64,000 nucleotides of DNA from Clostridia bacterium (GTDB lineage Bacteria; Bacillota; Clostridia; TANB77; UBA1234). The stretch is from the NCBI GenBank assembly GCA_017539905.1, contig JAFYBZ010000014.1:62001-126000 (forward strand), given 5' to 3'. Positions 46,054-56,430 of this stretch are shown piece after piece. Positions within the stretch are counted from its first letter, which is position 1, and each line of letters begins with the position of its first letter. The notes beneath the pieces were generated by a model. The model saw nothing but the letters and a program-made list of their open reading frames with translations, had not been told where the DNA came from and did not search any database. The position numbers and the translations under genes are program-made.

Positions 46054-48645
46054 ATGTTAAAAACATTACTTGGCAAAATATTAGATCCAATAGATAAGCT
46101 AATATTTAAGCCTTTAAAGATAAATATGAATGAATTTTGTGGCTATTTGTTTGGAATTATATCCATTATTTTAGCTGCAGATAGACTGATTCAGTACATT
46201 AGAGTGTTCTTTACAGGGCAATTCTCATTCTATTGGTCTCCAATAGGATATTTATTTGCATTGCTTTGCCCATTTATAGGATACGTTACATTGTGTGGTT
46301 CACCAAAGTGCAAAACACTTCGTGACCCAATGCATTATTTTGTATTCTATTCACTTTTAATGTATGCCATCGTTCTAGGAATGATAGCACAATGGACAAA
46401 CGAGATTACATGGTATGTTCTTATGAGAAGTACAGGATTTAAAAACATCATTGAGCATTTGCCAGACATCATAATCCCAGCAGTTGGTGGTATTTCTATC
46501 CTACCTACTTTCCTTACTTTCAAGACAATGTTTAATTACTACATTGGTAACATTGTTGATGGTGATGAATATTGGATTGAATCATTCGAAGAATTCAAAG
46601 GTGTTAAATTAGAAACAGCATCTTCTAAAAAAACATTACCAAGAGCATATTTTTGCGATGCTCCAATTTGTTTAGATGAAAAAACTGGTAAGATTACAAT
46701 GATACCAGAAAAGCTTCGTTTCGAAGCTACTATGATTGAAGGTGCTACTGGTACAGGTAAAACAGCTACTGTAGTTGAGCCTATGTGTGCAAATGATATT
46801 GAAAGAAAATTCTTCTTTAGAGAGCTTTCTAAAAAAATGGCACATCACGCTTTATCTACTGGTATGGCAGAATTAAATGTACCATATAGCAATGATGTAT
46901 TAAACCACAACTTTGACCTATCTTATCTTACACCTCGTAGTGGTCGTGAGAAAGAATACAAAGACTATGTTAAAGATATGATTAGATATGAAGATCCTGA
47001 GACAGGTCTTCTATACTATAGAGGAATTGGATTTACACTTGTTGCACCAGATAATGCTTGTATCGAAAGAGTGCACAAAGTTGCTGAAGCATTCCAAATG
47101 CACATAAATGTTATTGATCCAACAGATCCAAATTCTTATGGTATCAACCCATTTACTGGTAAAGATCCAGCTAAGATTGCTGCTATTATTTCTACAGTAT
47201 TAAAAGCTATGAATGAAGCTGATGGCGGTAAAGATGATACATTCTTCCAAAACGTTGCACAACAAGCATTTGAAAACTTAGCTATTTTATTAAAACTTAT
47301 TTATCCAAGAATGCATAATGGTGACACCCCTACTTTGGAGGACATGCTTGCTATACTTAACAACTTTGACTTAGCAGAAGAAATGTGTGAAGTTCTTAAG
47401 AAAGATGCAAAACTTGCAGAAGATTATACTTCACTAGTTGGATATTTTGAAAAGAACTTCTATAAACCACCAGTTAATATTCATGGTTATGAAATCGCTA
47501 CTACTTATGGTAGTGGCCGTAAAAAGACTGAAGAAGTTGTTTATGGTGCTATCACACAGCTAGATAACTTCCTTAGAAACCCTGGTGTTAAGAGAGTTTT
47601 ATGTAGTAGAAATCACAATATAGATTTTGACCAAGCACTTCAAAATGGTGAAATTATCACAGTATGTACTCGTCAAGGTGCATTAGGAGAAATTCACCAA
47701 AGAGCATTTGGTATGTTCTTTATACTATCATTTAAAGATGCAGTATTAAGACGTCCAGGTGTTGAAGATTCACGTACACCACACTTTGTATATATTGATG
47801 AGTTCCCTATGTATGTTAATAAAGATGTTGAAGCATTCTTTACCCTATTTAGAAAATATCGTTGTGGAACATTAATTACAATACAGAACTTATCTCAATT
47901 ATCTCGTGTAAAAGCATTAAACTTTAAAGACATTGTTCTTACAAACACAAAATCTCAAGTAGTATTTGGTGACTTAACAGCCGAAGAAAGTGAATTCTGG
48001 GCTAAGGAATTAGGTCAAAAGAAAAAATGGGATTACAAAGCTAAGAAGATTATTGATACCTCTACAGAAGAAGGCGACAAAGCTCAAACAGAAGCCTTCA
48101 TGCAAGCTAACCAAATCTATACAGATAATTATAAAGCAGGTAAAATCTTTAATCTTAAATTTAAACAATGCGTATACAAAACAAAAGATGTTAAAGGCGG
48201 ACGTATTGTTGGTAAAGGTACAACAGACTTTATCAAACCAGAATACTATAAAGAACACAAAATGTCAGAATATGACTTTGAGGCGTTTGGCTCTACTTCA
48301 TCAAATCAAAGCCACTTAAAAGGTCAATCAGATAACATGTTGTTTGGTGATATGCCTTCTACTTCTAAAGTTACTATAGATCCTATTCCAACTGCTGCCA
48401 CAAATTTAGGTGGATTTGAAACATCTAGAGCAGATAATAGTAAAGTTGAAGACATTTACATTGACCTGGATAACGATGGTAAAAATGATCTTTCATATAA
48501 TACATCAGGTGGTTCTTCAAATACAAAGAATAAAAAGAAATCACAACCATCATCTTCTTCATCAAGCAATCCTACAGGTTCAGATGGAAGCGATGATCCA
48601 ATTATCGGAAACGAAAATGATGATTCAATTATCATTAAATTCTAA
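46054..48645 (+). CDS. VirD4/TraG-like type IV coupling ATPase, orphan
   Basis: 863 aa. Two to four membrane helices in the first 165 residues. Walker A is EGATGTGKTATV and Walker B HFVYIDEFPMYV, followed by the TraG motif LITIQNLSQLSR. The C-terminal ~130 residues are low-complexity and Ser/Asn-rich, with an acidic end. VirD4 proteins deliver DNA or protein to type IV secretion channels, but no channel, relaxase or mating-pair genes are nearby. The ATG at 46054 follows TTGGAGG. Codon use looks native (no in-frame CGG), so it is not obviously a recent element. Confidence 0.85.
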   Translation: MLKTLLGKILDPIDKLIFKPLKINMNEFCGYLFGIISIILAADRLIQYIRVFFTGQFSFYWSPIGYLFALLCPFIGYVTLCGSPKCKTLRDPMHYFVFYSLLMYAIVLGMIAQWTNEITWYVLMRSTGFKNIIEHLPDIIIPAVGGISILPTFLTFKTMFNYYIGNIVDGDEYWIESFEEFKGVKLETASSKKTLPRAYFCDAPICLDEKTGKITMIPEKLRFEATMIEGATGTGKTATVVEPMCANDIERKFFFRELSKKMAHHALSTGMAELNVPYSNDVLNHNFDLSYLTPRSGREKEYKDYVKDMIRYEDPETGLLYYRGIGFTLVAPDNACIERVHKVAEAFQMHINVIDPTDPNSYGINPFTGKDPAKIAAIISTVLKAMNEADGGKDDTFFQNVAQQAFENLAILLKLIYPRMHNGDTPTLEDMLAILNNFDLAEEMCEVLKKDAKLAEDYTSLVGYFEKNFYKPPVNIHGYEIATTYGSGRKKTEEVVYGAITQLDNFLRNPGVKRVLCSRNHNIDFDQALQNGEIITVCTRQGALGEIHQRAFGMFFILSFKDAVLRRPGVEDSRTPHFVYIDEFPMYVNKDVEAFFTLFRKYRCGTLITIQNLSQLSRVKALNFKDIVLTNTKSQVVFGDLTAEESEFWAKELGQKKKWDYKAKKIIDTSTEEGDKAQTEAFMQANQIYTDNYKAGKIFNLKFKQCVYKTKDVKGGRIVGKGTTDFIKPEYYKEHKMSEYDFEAFGSTSSNQSHLKGQSDNMLFGDMPSTSKVTIDPIPTAATNLGGFETSRADNSKVEDIYIDLDNDGKNDLSYNTSGGSSNTKNKKKSQPSSSSSSNPTGSDGSDDPIIGNENDDSIIIKF

Positions 48646-48656
48646 AACCAAAACAA

Positions 48657-48684
48657 AAGGCGAAGCTTTTAAAAGCTTCGCCTT
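48657..48684. terminator. Bidirectional terminator between convergent genes
   Basis: 28-nt perfect palindrome AAGGCGAAGCTTTT/AAAAGCTTCGCCTT. Confidence 0.9.
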
Positions 48685-48688
48685 ATTT

Positions 48689-49633
48689 TTATGATCTAGA
48701 AAGTATTGGAGTTTGAATAACTTCTTTTTGATATCTTCCTGTCTCTTGATTTAATCTAAATGCAATCAAGCTTGTTTCTAGAGTCTCATCTAATTGTCTT
48801 AAGTCTGTTGTATAGTATACCTCTATTCCCTCTAGGTCAGCTTGAACTCTCATATAATCTTTAAAGATTTCTACTAGATGATCTTCATCTTCGCCTATGA
48901 TTATCAATTGAGGTTTTTTATCAAATCCACAATCCTTAGCTTGGAAATTCTTATAGAAGTTTTCATATAGCTTAATCTTCTCCATGAACTTTTCTTCCCA
49001 ACCAGGATTACGTCTAACAACTTCAAAAATAATATCTACTTTAATGTCGTTTTTAACTAATATTACTTGTCCGCCAGAAGCACTAAATTTTGTGTTTTGA
49101 CGCTTAGCAAATAAATTCGCATTAGCAACATAGCCTCTAAATGCTCCAACTTTTTGCATATAAGCTATAATTGCTTGGTTACCTGCTAATCTTTTTTTAA
49201 TCATATATACTGGCTTTGTATTATCAGTAATTTGCCATTCTGTTTTGATACCTCTAGATTGAAGTAGATATTTACCATTTTTATCTAAGCAGTAAACTCT
49301 GTAAATTCCTTTGCCTTCAGAGCTTTCAAAATAATATCTTGTAATTACTTTTGTTTTTATTAAATCTTCTAACTTTTTATTTAATTTATCTTGAGACTTA
49401 AGCTCTTCTCCTCTCATCTTAAGAAGTTGATAAATTTGTCTTGAAGTAATAAAACCAAAGTCATTAATTATCTCTAAAATTTGAAAATGTAGTTCGTTAA
49501 TAACACCCATATCGATTTTATTAACTACTCTGTCGATTGATGAATAACCATCTTTTCCATCAAACACTTTAATTTCATTTTCCCTCATCGCAAATGGCGA
49601 TTTAGGAGCTTTGATAGCACTATCTTCTACCAT
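48689..49633 (-). CDS. Winged-helix protein of the replication-relaxation type
   Basis: 314 aa. A winged-helix domain (residues ~45-115: HFQILEIINDFGFITSRQIYQLL, then a wing) is followed by an alpha/beta region (KVDIIFEVVRRNPG, KPQLIIIGEDEDH) that resembles a nuclease-like or DNA-processing fold. Proteins of this layout are often called replication-relaxation family proteins on mobile elements. It faces the VirD4-like gene, separated only by a shared terminator, so a functional tie is plausible but unproven. Confidence 0.7.
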   Translation of the reverse strand: MVEDSAIKAPKSPFAMRENEIKVFDGKDGYSSIDRVVNKIDMGVINELHFQILEIINDFGFITSRQIYQLLKMRGEELKSQDKLNKKLEDLIKTKVITRYYFESSEGKGIYRVYCLDKNGKYLLQSRGIKTEWQITDNTKPVYMIKKRLAGNQAIIAYMQKVGAFRGYVANANLFAKRQNTKFSASGGQVILVKNDIKVDIIFEVVRRNPGWEEKFMEKIKLYENFYKNFQAKDCGFDKKPQLIIIGEDEDHLVEIFKDYMRVQADLEGIEVYYTTDLRQLDETLETSLIAFRLNQETGRYQKEVIQTPILSRS

Positions 49634-49807
49634 CTTAAAATCCTCCTTTTACCCAAATAATTAGCTTATTTAGGACTTATTTTAAAATATTAAATAAGTT
49701 TTAATGACTTGTCTTTAATTGACAAATCAGGTGATATTATTAAATTAATCACCACATATATTATACCAATTAAAAAGTGAAATTTTCAAGTGTTTCTCAT
49801 AAAAAAA

Positions 49808-49828
49808 TTGGCGCTTAAAAAGCGCCAA
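49808..49828 (-). terminator. Terminator of the split surface protein gene
   Basis: TTGGCGCTT/AAGCGCCAA with a 3-nt loop; seven T follow on the minus strand. Confidence 0.85.
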
Positions 49829-49844
49829 AATACGTCATTTTTTC

Positions 49845-52040
49845 CTAATTTGTAGGAATAGCAGTCATATTGCCCCATGTATCTCTTAGTACTAAATATA
49901 CTGTCTTCTCACCATCTCCTGTTGATAATGTAAAAGATTTACTTGTACTTGGATTTTCTAATATAGAATTTACATTACTTGTTTGTTCAAATACTGCCAT
50001 CTTATCTACTGATGAACCAGCATCTGAATATGTTATTGCAAGAGTAATGTTTCTCGTCTTAACTGCTTTTTTTCCGTTTTTCATTGTGCTTGTATTATTT
50101 ACACTTATTGAACCTGTTGGTGCTACATCGTCTACCACTTTCAAAACATAAGTTGCACTTGCTTCTTTATAATTTGTTGTTGCAGCTGATTTTACTGTAA
50201 CTGTAATTGTAGGACATACACTCTCATTTGCTCCTGCAGAAAGTCCACCAAGTGAACCTATTGTTACTGTTGTCCCACTTATACTAGATGTTGCAGTCCC
50301 ATGATTATCCGAAACACTCAATGTTCCTCCATGATGGCTACTTACTGTAAATGTTTTACTTGACGTTCCGTATCTTACTCTTCCACTTGATGCACTTAAA
50401 TTTACATATCCATTTGCTTTATTTATTGTAAAATCTGCGGTTGCTGTTACTGCATTATAATTTGTTGTTGTGGCAAATGTAGCTGTTATTGTATATGTTC
50501 CTGCATTTGTTGGTTTGGTCGTGCTCTCAGTATATGATGTACTGCCTCTTCCCTTATATTTATATGATACGTTTGAAGTTCCATTTGTTGATGAACTTGG
50601 TGATGGATTCGATGCTGTTCCACCATATGTCCAGTCTGCCATTGTAACACTTCCACTACCATTTATTTTTGTAAAAGTTAATGAAAATGTTGCTGTTGCT
50701 TGTTTATAATTCGTTGTTGCAGCACATGTAACTGTAACTTTTACTGTTGTTCCAACATTTATTGATCCTATGTTTGAGATTGTAACAGTTGTTCCACTTA
50801 TACTACATGTTGCTGTGCTATTATCATCAGCAACTGATAATGTTCCCCCATGATTTGTTTTTACTGCAAATGTCGTGCTGGCCGTTTTGTATGGCACACT
50901 TTTATTTGCATCTAATGTCACATATCAATCTATTTTTGTAAACGTTAATGAAAATGTAGCACTAGCAGCCCTATATCTACCAGTTGCAGCACATGTTACT
51001 GTGACTTTTACTGTTGTTCCAACATTCAAAGTTCCTATATTCGAAATTGTAACTGTTGTTCCACTTATACTACAAGTTGCAGTTGCATTATCATCCGTAA
51101 CAGATAATGTTCCTCCATGATTCGTTAAAACTGAAAATGTTGTGCTACTTGTTTTATATGGTACACTTTTATTTGCATCTAATGTTATATATCCATTAAC
51201 CATCATTTCATAATTACATGCATCACAATATCCGTTGTTATTATTATCGTAGTGTGCTTGTGTATTTTCTAACGTTCTTCCACAATTTGAATAAGTACAC
51301 TTTTTATAATGTCCACTTGCTCCATTTTGAAGCCAGTCAGAAGAAGTATGGGCACTCTTATTTTGGATATAGCCACACTTTGAACATTCTTGCCAGTGAT
51401 ATGACGCATCATTTGTCCAATTAAAACTATGACTTGCACAATATATAAGGACAGGAAGACATATTTTATTATTTGTAGAAGTAATTGGATCCGCCTCACC
51501 TATAAAAGAACCAGCTGTATCCCATGCATAACCTGCTAGTGTCGGATGTAAATCATTTTGCCACCAACGATATCCCACCGATGAGGCATAAACCCTAGAA
51601 GTAACACTTTGGGCTGTTGCAGCTTCATCATGAGTTAATAGTCTTCCAACTAATCCATATAAATTACCATATTCAGCAGCAAGATCCTTTGCTGCTTGCC
51701 AATTAAGATTATGTTTTTGATAAGATTCATCTGATGATTTACACTGTCTCAAAACTCCATTATTATAAGGATCATACCATAAAGGAAATCTTGCAAGTAA
51801 CAAATAAGTTTCGCCTATATGTTTAATTACAAAAAACGTATCTTCATTAGAACCATTTTTTAAATCAACTGCTTCACCAATCGTAAGAGTTCCATCAGTT
51901 ATAGTTACAGCAAAAGAAGTGCTTGTCAAAGCTATAATAAATAATAATGTTACCAAAATAATATTTTTTATAACTCTAAAATAATCCCCGTGTGTGTGTA
52001 CAGCTGCAAGGGTTTCAAACGAACAGCAACTCTTTTTCAT
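49845..52040 (-). pseudogene. Secreted multi-repeat surface protein, interrupted by one in-frame TGA
   Basis: Signal-anchor at residues ~25-45, an N-terminal ligand-like domain (residues 50-200), a cysteine-rich insert (ECSKCGYIQNK, CTYSNCGRTLE, CDACNYE) and three or more repeated beta modules beginning [N/D]GYITLDANKSVPYKT. The open frame stops at TGA (50927-50925) and resumes in the same frame (49845-50921). The aligned position in the other modules is GGA (Gly), so this is a G-to-T nonsense change at one base. The downstream part holds two further modules and ends at 49845. Either a recent pseudogene, a shortened protein, or read-through. Confidence 0.8.
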
Positions 52041-52199
52041 ATCATACCACCCATTTTATTAAATACTTTTATTAATTTTATCATATAAGCAGAATAAAAG
52101 TACTGAAATATACATATTTTTAACAATTATTTAATAATGGATGAGAACTTATTCAAAATGTCCGTTTATGCTACTTTTTATATTTTCTTAAAAAAAAGA

Positions 52200-52215
52200 A
52201 AGCACTTTCGTGCTT
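52200..52215 (-). terminator. Terminator of the alpha operon
   Basis: AAGCAC/GTGCTT with a 4-nt loop and long T-run on the minus strand, after rplQ. Confidence 0.82.
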
Positions 52216-52232
52216 CTTTTTTATAATTAAAA

Positions 52233-52754
52233 TTAAACTAATTGAAGAATAACTTCTTCTGCTGCGTCTCCTCTTCTTTGACCTAATTTGATGATTCTTG
52301 TATATCCACCTTTGTTATTCTTGTACTTAGGTGCTAATTCATCAAACATTTTTGTAGGTAAATCGATGTTCTTTCCCTTTTCGTCTTTAACTTTATTAAG
52401 GTTCTTCATCAAAGTACGTCTTGCAGCAAGTCTTGATGGCTTATCTTGTTTAGCTTGAACTGTAACAACTTCTCTAACGGCTCTTTCATATTTTTTGCCG
52501 TTTTTAGATGTAACTGTTTCAGTAACTTTCTTACCAGATGCATCAAGTTTAACACGAGAAACTTTTTTATCAGCCATTTCGTAGTTATCTTGTTCAGCAA
52601 CTGCTAAGCTCATTAAGCTATCAACTAAGCTCTTAACTTCTTTAGCTTTACTTTCAGTAGTTTTGATTTGACCATGTAAAATAACATTTGTTACTTGGTT
52701 TTTAAGTAATGCTTGTCTATGGTCAGCTGTTCTACCTAACTTTCTATTTGCCAA
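52233..52754 (-). CDS. rplQ: Ribosomal protein bL17 with an internal insertion
   Basis: 173 aa, while the family is usually ~115-130. The core MANRKLGRTADHRQALLKNQ and RIIKLGQRRGDAAEEVIL is normal. A charged insertion of about 45-50 residues (around 65-115) contains VSRVKLDASGKKVTETVTSKN. Final gene of the alpha operon, directly after the extra alpha-CTD gene. Confidence 0.94.
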   Translation of the reverse strand: MANRKLGRTADHRQALLKNQVTNVILHGQIKTTESKAKEVKSLVDSLMSLAVAEQDNYEMADKKVSRVKLDASGKKVTETVTSKNGKKYERAVREVVTVQAKQDKPSRLAARRTLMKNLNKVKDEKGKNIDLPTKMFDELAPKYKNNKGGYTRIIKLGQRRGDAAEEVILQLV

Positions 52755-52774
52755 TTTATTTCACCTTCCTATTT

Positions 52775-53014
52775 CTAATATTCCGTAGGCTTAAAGTCTA
52801 ATCCTAATGAAAAAAGTTTTTCTTTAACTTCTTCAAAAGACTCTCTACGTAAATTTCTAACTTTCATCATATCATCTTCAGTCATATCAATTAAGTCTTG
52901 AACTGTAAAAATACCTGCTCTTCTTAAGCAATTATATGCTCTAACAGATAAGTCCAATTCCTCGATAGTCATTTCAAGAATTTTATTTTTCCTAGACTCT
53001 TCTTCCTCAATCAT
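52775..53014 (-). CDS. Stand-alone RNA polymerase alpha C-terminal domain paralogue
   Basis: 79 aa almost entirely matching the C-terminal domain of the adjacent rpoA ([32 protein letters not shown]). The alpha-CTD helix-hairpin-helix residues around the promoter UP-element contact are changed: NLGRKSLEE of rpoA reads NLRRESFEE here, while the RxYNC residues are kept. The ribosome site AAAGGTGA precedes an ATG, so it should be translated. It is a tandem duplication within the alpha operon. Confidence 0.88.
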   Translation of the reverse strand: MIEEEESRKNKILEMTIEELDLSVRAYNCLRRAGIFTVQDLIDMTEDDMMKVRNLRRESFEEVKEKLFSLGLDFKPTEY

Positions 53015-53036
53015 TATCTGACTTCACCTTTCTGAT

Positions 53037-53984
53037 TTAGTCTTCAGTAGGCATAAAGTCTAATCCTAATGAACGAAGCTTGTTTGTAACTTCTTCTAAA
53101 GACTTTCTACCTAAGTTTCTAACTTTCATCATATCGTCTTCTGTCTTGTTAGTTAAATCTTCAACATTAACAATACCAGCTCTCTTTAAGCAGTTATATG
53201 ATCTAACTGAAAGGTCTAATTCTTCGATAGTCATTTCAAGCACTTTCTCTTTCTTAGACTCTTCTTTTTCTATCATAATTTCTGTATTCTTTGTTGCTTC
53301 TGATAAGTCAATGAATAAAGCTAAGTGCTCATTCATAACTTTAGCAGCAAGTGAAAGAGCTTCATGAGGAAGCATGCTTCCATCTGTCCATAATTCAATT
53401 GTTAATTTATCATAATCTGTAATTTGTCCAACTCTAGTGTTTTCAACAAAGAAATTAACTTTTTTCACAGGAGTATAAATTGAATCAATTGCAATTACAC
53501 CAAGTGGTTGATCTGGCTCTTTGTTTTTGCTTGAAGGATTGTATCCTCTACCACGATTAGCTGTAAGTTCCATATTTAATTTTCCGCCAGCAGTAATAGT
53601 ACAAATATGTTGCTCTGGATTTAATACTTCAGCAACACCATCAGTAACTATATCAGCAGCTGTAACTTCGCCTTCGCCTTTAACGGAAATTTTAAGATTG
53701 TGTACTTCGTTGTCTGTAATCTTTAGTCTAACGCTTTTTAAATTTAAGATGATTTCAACTACGTCCTCGATAATACCAGGAATTGTAGTGAATTCATGCT
53801 CAACGCCATCAACTTTAATACTTGTAATTGCGGCTCCAGGCAATGATGATAACAAAATTCTACGTAGTGAATTACCAATAGTAACACCATAACCTCTTTC
53901 TAAAGGCTCACATACAAATTTTGCATACATATTGTCATTGTCTAATTTCAAACATTCGATTTTTGGCTTTTCGAATTCAATCAT
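53037..53984 (-). CDS. rpoA: RNA polymerase alpha subunit
   Basis: 315 aa with the N-terminal assembly domain ([21 protein letters not shown], residues 30-50; GRGYNPS) and C-terminal DNA- and activator-binding domain (residues ~250-310, [20 protein letters not shown]). Complete. Confidence 0.97.
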   Translation of the reverse strand: MIEFEKPKIECLKLDNDNMYAKFVCEPLERGYGVTIGNSLRRILLSSLPGAAITSIKVDGVEHEFTTIPGIIEDVVEIILNLKSVRLKITDNEVHNLKISVKGEGEVTAADIVTDGVAEVLNPEQHICTITAGGKLNMELTANRGRGYNPSSKNKEPDQPLGVIAIDSIYTPVKKVNFFVENTRVGQITDYDKLTIELWTDGSMLPHEALSLAAKVMNEHLALFIDLSEATKNTEIMIEKEESKKEKVLEMTIEELDLSVRSYNCLKRAGIVNVEDLTNKTEDDMMKVRNLGRKSLEEVTNKLRSLGLDFMPTED

Positions 53985-54050
53985 TCCTTAACCTCCTAAA
54001 TAATTTATTTTATTTTAAAACTTGCTTGTTGTAACAAACAACATTAATTA

Positions 54051-54644
54051 TTACTTAGAATATAACTCAACAATCAAATGCTCTTCTACTGGTAGATCAA
54101 TTTGTTCTCTCTCTGGAACAGCAACGATTTTACCAGACTTTGCGTCTTTGTTTGCTTCAAGCCATGTTGGAACAGCTCTCTTAGCATTTTCTTCAACGAT
54201 TTGTTTGAAGATTTCTTTGCTTGCGCTTGATTCTTTAACTTTAATTTCTTCACCAACTTTTGTTAGATATGAAGGAATATTAACTTTCTTTCCATCAACT
54301 AGAAAATGTCCTTGTGAAACAAGAGCTCTAGCTTGTGCACGTGTGCTTGCAAGACCTAATCTATAAACTACATTATCAAGTCTGCTTTCAAGAATTTGAA
54401 GAAGAATTGTACCTGTGATACCCTTTCTTCTAGAAGCTTCTTCGAAGTATCCTCTGAATTGCTTCTCTTGTACACCATACACCCATTTTGTTTTTTGTTT
54501 TTCTTTAAGTTGTAGGCCATACTCACTAACTTTTCTATGGCTAGCTTTAGGATTCTTGTTGCTCTTCTTATCATAGCCAAGGTATGTAGGATCAATGCCT
54601 AAACTTCTACATCTTTTTAAAACAGGGCCTTTACTTTTAGCCAT
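54051..54644 (-). CDS. rpsD: Ribosomal protein uS4
   Basis: 197 aa with the S4 domain (LDNVVYRLGLASTRAQARAL, VSQGHFLVDGKKVNIPSYL). In the alpha operon. Lacks the zinc cysteines of some S4 proteins. Confidence 0.95.
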   Translation of the reverse strand: MAKSKGPVLKRCRSLGIDPTYLGYDKKSNKNPKASHRKVSEYGLQLKEKQKTKWVYGVQEKQFRGYFEEASRRKGITGTILLQILESRLDNVVYRLGLASTRAQARALVSQGHFLVDGKKVNIPSYLTKVGEEIKVKESSASKEIFKQIVEENAKRAVPTWLEANKDAKSGKIVAVPEREQIDLPVEEHLIVELYSK

Positions 54645-54678
54645 TTATTTACACCTCTTTTATTATCAAATTTCGCGA

Positions 54679-55077
54679 TTATACTCTTCTTCTCTTTGGA
54701 GGTCTGCATCCATTGTGAGGAATTGGAGTAACATCTTTAATTAAACTAATCTCTAGGCCTGCTGTTTGAAGAGCACGAATAGCTGCCTCTCTACCAGAAC
54801 CTGGACCTTTTACATAAACTTCAACTGACTTTAAGCCATGTTCCATTGCTGCTTTAGCTGCTGTTTCAGCTGCCATTTGTGAAGCAAATGGAGTGCTCTT
54901 TCTTGAACCTTTGAAACCAAGTCCGCCAGAGCTTGCCCAAGAAATACTATTTCCTTGTACGTCAGTAATTGTAACGATTGTATTATTGAAACTAGAATGA
55001 ATGTGAGCTTGACCTTTTTCAATGTTCTTACGTTCTCTTCTTCTAGTTGTAGTCTTTTTAGCTTGAACTTTAGCCAC
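54679..55077 (-). CDS. rpsK: Ribosomal protein uS11
   Basis: 132 aa; [19 protein letters not shown] and [10 protein letters not shown] at the C-terminus are diagnostic. Confidence 0.96.
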   Translation of the reverse strand: MAKVQAKKTTTRRRERKNIEKGQAHIHSSFNNTIVTITDVQGNSISWASSGGLGFKGSRKSTPFASQMAAETAAKAAMEHGLKSVEVYVKGPGSGREAAIRALQTAGLEISLIKDVTPIPHNGCRPPKRRRV

Positions 55078-55094
55078 TTTACATTTACCTCCCT

Positions 55095-55463
55095 TTATTT
55101 CTTCTTACCTGCTACTAGCTTACGAGGTCCTTTTCTTGTTCTTGCGTTTGTTTTTGTTCTTTGTCCTCTAACTGGTAGGTTCTTCTTGTGTCTAATACCT
55201 CTGTAGCAATTAATTTCCATTAATCTCTTTATGTTAAGAGCTTGTTCTCTTCTAAGATCGCCCTCAACTTTATACTCTTTATCAATAACTTCTCTTATTT
55301 TGATAACTTCATCTTCAGTTAAATCCTTAACTCTAGTATCAGGATTAACTCCTGTCTTTGCTAAGATTTCGTTTGATTTTGTTCTACCAATACCGAAAAT
55401 ATAAGTTAAACCAATTTCAACTCTTTTTTCTCTTGGTAAATCAACACCTGCAATACGAGCCAT
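55095..55463 (-). CDS. rpsM: Ribosomal protein uS13
   Basis: 122 aa; [20 protein letters not shown] and [20 protein letters not shown]. Confidence 0.96.
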   Translation of the reverse strand: MARIAGVDLPREKRVEIGLTYIFGIGRTKSNEILAKTGVNPDTRVKDLTEDEVIKIREVIDKEYKVEGDLRREQALNIKRLMEINCYRGIRHKKNLPVRGQRTKTNARTRKGPRKLVAGKKK

Positions 55464-55485
55464 TTAAAAAATACACCTCCAAATT

Positions 55486-55599
55486 TTAACCTTGTCTTTG
55501 TTTGTGTTTAGGGTTAACGCAAATAACTCTAACTACACCTTTTCTCTTAATAACCTTACATTTGTCGCAAATTGGCTTTGCTGATGGTCTTACTTTCAT
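55486..55599 (-). CDS. rpmJ: Ribosomal protein bL36, zinc-binding form
   Basis: 37 aa, too short for a standard ORF list. [20 protein letters not shown] with a later Cys and His ([13 protein letters not shown]) is the C+ zinc-binding form. Ribosome site AAGGAGGG is before the ATG. Between infA and rpsM as in other Bacillota. Confidence 0.96.
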   Translation of the reverse strand: MKVRPSAKPICDKCKVIKRKGVVRVICVNPKHKQRQG

Positions 55600-55807
55600 T
55601 TCTTTTCCCTCCTTGTAGGAATAAAACATATTAAACTAAATAGCTAAGATTGATCGGCTAAACGATTCACTATCTGGTCAAATATGTGAGTTGTGTCGTT
55701 TTTGTGTGTGAAATGTCGCACAAAAACATATACCAAAATAAAACGTGGGTTAAACATTAAATTTTGATATGAATATATATTGTCGCTCATTTAAGAGCGT
55801 GCCGCGC
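55600..55807 (-). other. Gap of ~200 bp inside the alpha operon, possible structured leader
   Basis: No ORF. Contains a hairpin TTTTTGTG/CACAAAAA at about 55700-55728 and an 8-nt-class stem CGCTC/GAGCG near 55785-55800. Such a gap between infA and rpmJ is larger than usual and may hold a regulatory leader or a processing site. Confidence 0.45.
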
Positions 55808-56026
55808 TTATTTACCTCTCCAAGTAATACGACCTCTATTTAAGTCGTATGGAGACATTTCAAGCTTAACTTTGTCGCCTGGAAGAATTCTAATATAATT
55901 CATTCTAAGCTTGCCTGAAATATGGGCATGTAACTTATGTCCATTTTCTAATTCAACTATAAATTCAGCATTAGGAAGAGCTTCTGTAACAACTCCCTCT
56001 ACTTCAATAACATCTTCTTTAGACAT
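55808..56026 (-). CDS. infA: Translation initiation factor IF-1
   Basis: 72 aa OB fold ([20 protein letters not shown]). The ATG at 56026 follows GGGAGGT by 4 nt. It overlaps the end of the KOW gene by 8 nt, so the two are coupled. Confidence 0.96.
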   Translation of the reverse strand: MSKEDVIEVEGVVTEALPNAEFIVELENGHKLHAHISGKLRMNYIRILPGDKVKLEMSPYDLNRGRITWRGK

Positions 56027-56279
56027 TAGTACCTCCCAATTTTTTAAGTGCCCTTTTAACATCCTGATTAGTGATTTTTGACTTATTTTTGATTTTGTTT
56101 ATCAAATCTTCAACTTTGAAATCTTGCTCAGCCATATGTTTAAGCTTTTTAAGCTTAGGATTTTCGACTTTGTGGATTTTACCATCCACAATATATGCAA
56201 AATTGTCCTTAATTTCGGTAACTATAAAGTAATTACCCTTATCTCTACCAGCAAGTGACAAGACTATACTGCCGAACAT
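56019..56279 (-). CDS. oapB: KOW-domain RNA-binding protein (OapB, OLE-associated protein)
   Basis: 86 aa. A KOW fold ([21 protein letters not shown], residues 3-23) precedes a basic region ([11 protein letters not shown]) and helical C-terminus. The same gene lies between map and infA in Bacillus relatives, where the homologue was named OapB and binds OLE RNA. Because this genome appears to have OLE RNA and oapA, OapB is the likely role. The family also occurs in bacteria without OLE, so the role is an inference. The ATG has a weak, distant ribosome site. No map gene is upstream here. Confidence 0.8.
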   Translation of the reverse strand: MFGSIVLSLAGRDKGNYFIVTEIKDNFAYIVDGKIHKVENPKLKKLKHMAEQDFKVEDLINKIKNKSKITNQDVKRALKKLGGTNV

Positions 56280-56401
56280 CTAACATTTAAAAATCTACCT
56301 TTCATAAAATTAAAAGTGCATTTGATGAAGCTGGCTTTTATCAGGGCTTTTATGGATTTTTTCTCCTGAAAACCGAGACCTAGCCATTCTCTAACTTGCA
56401 T

Positions 56402-56430
56402 ATTATACAAAAAAAGTATACAAAAAGCAA
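56402..56430 (-). promoter_or_regulatory. Sigma-A promoter of the alpha operon
   Basis: TTGCTT (56430-56425), 17-nt spacer, TATAAT (56407-56402) on the minus strand. It leaves a ~115-nt leader with several short stems before the KOW gene. Confidence 0.8.

Noticed and set aside
49845-52040. TGA recoded as glycine or another residue
   Set aside because: TGA clearly ends other genes (for example the Y-family polymerase), so it is a stop here. A point mutation explains it.
49845-52040. CRISPR-like repetition
   Set aside because: The repeats are protein modules in one reading frame and have no uniform short repeats or spacers. No CRISPR array was seen anywhere.
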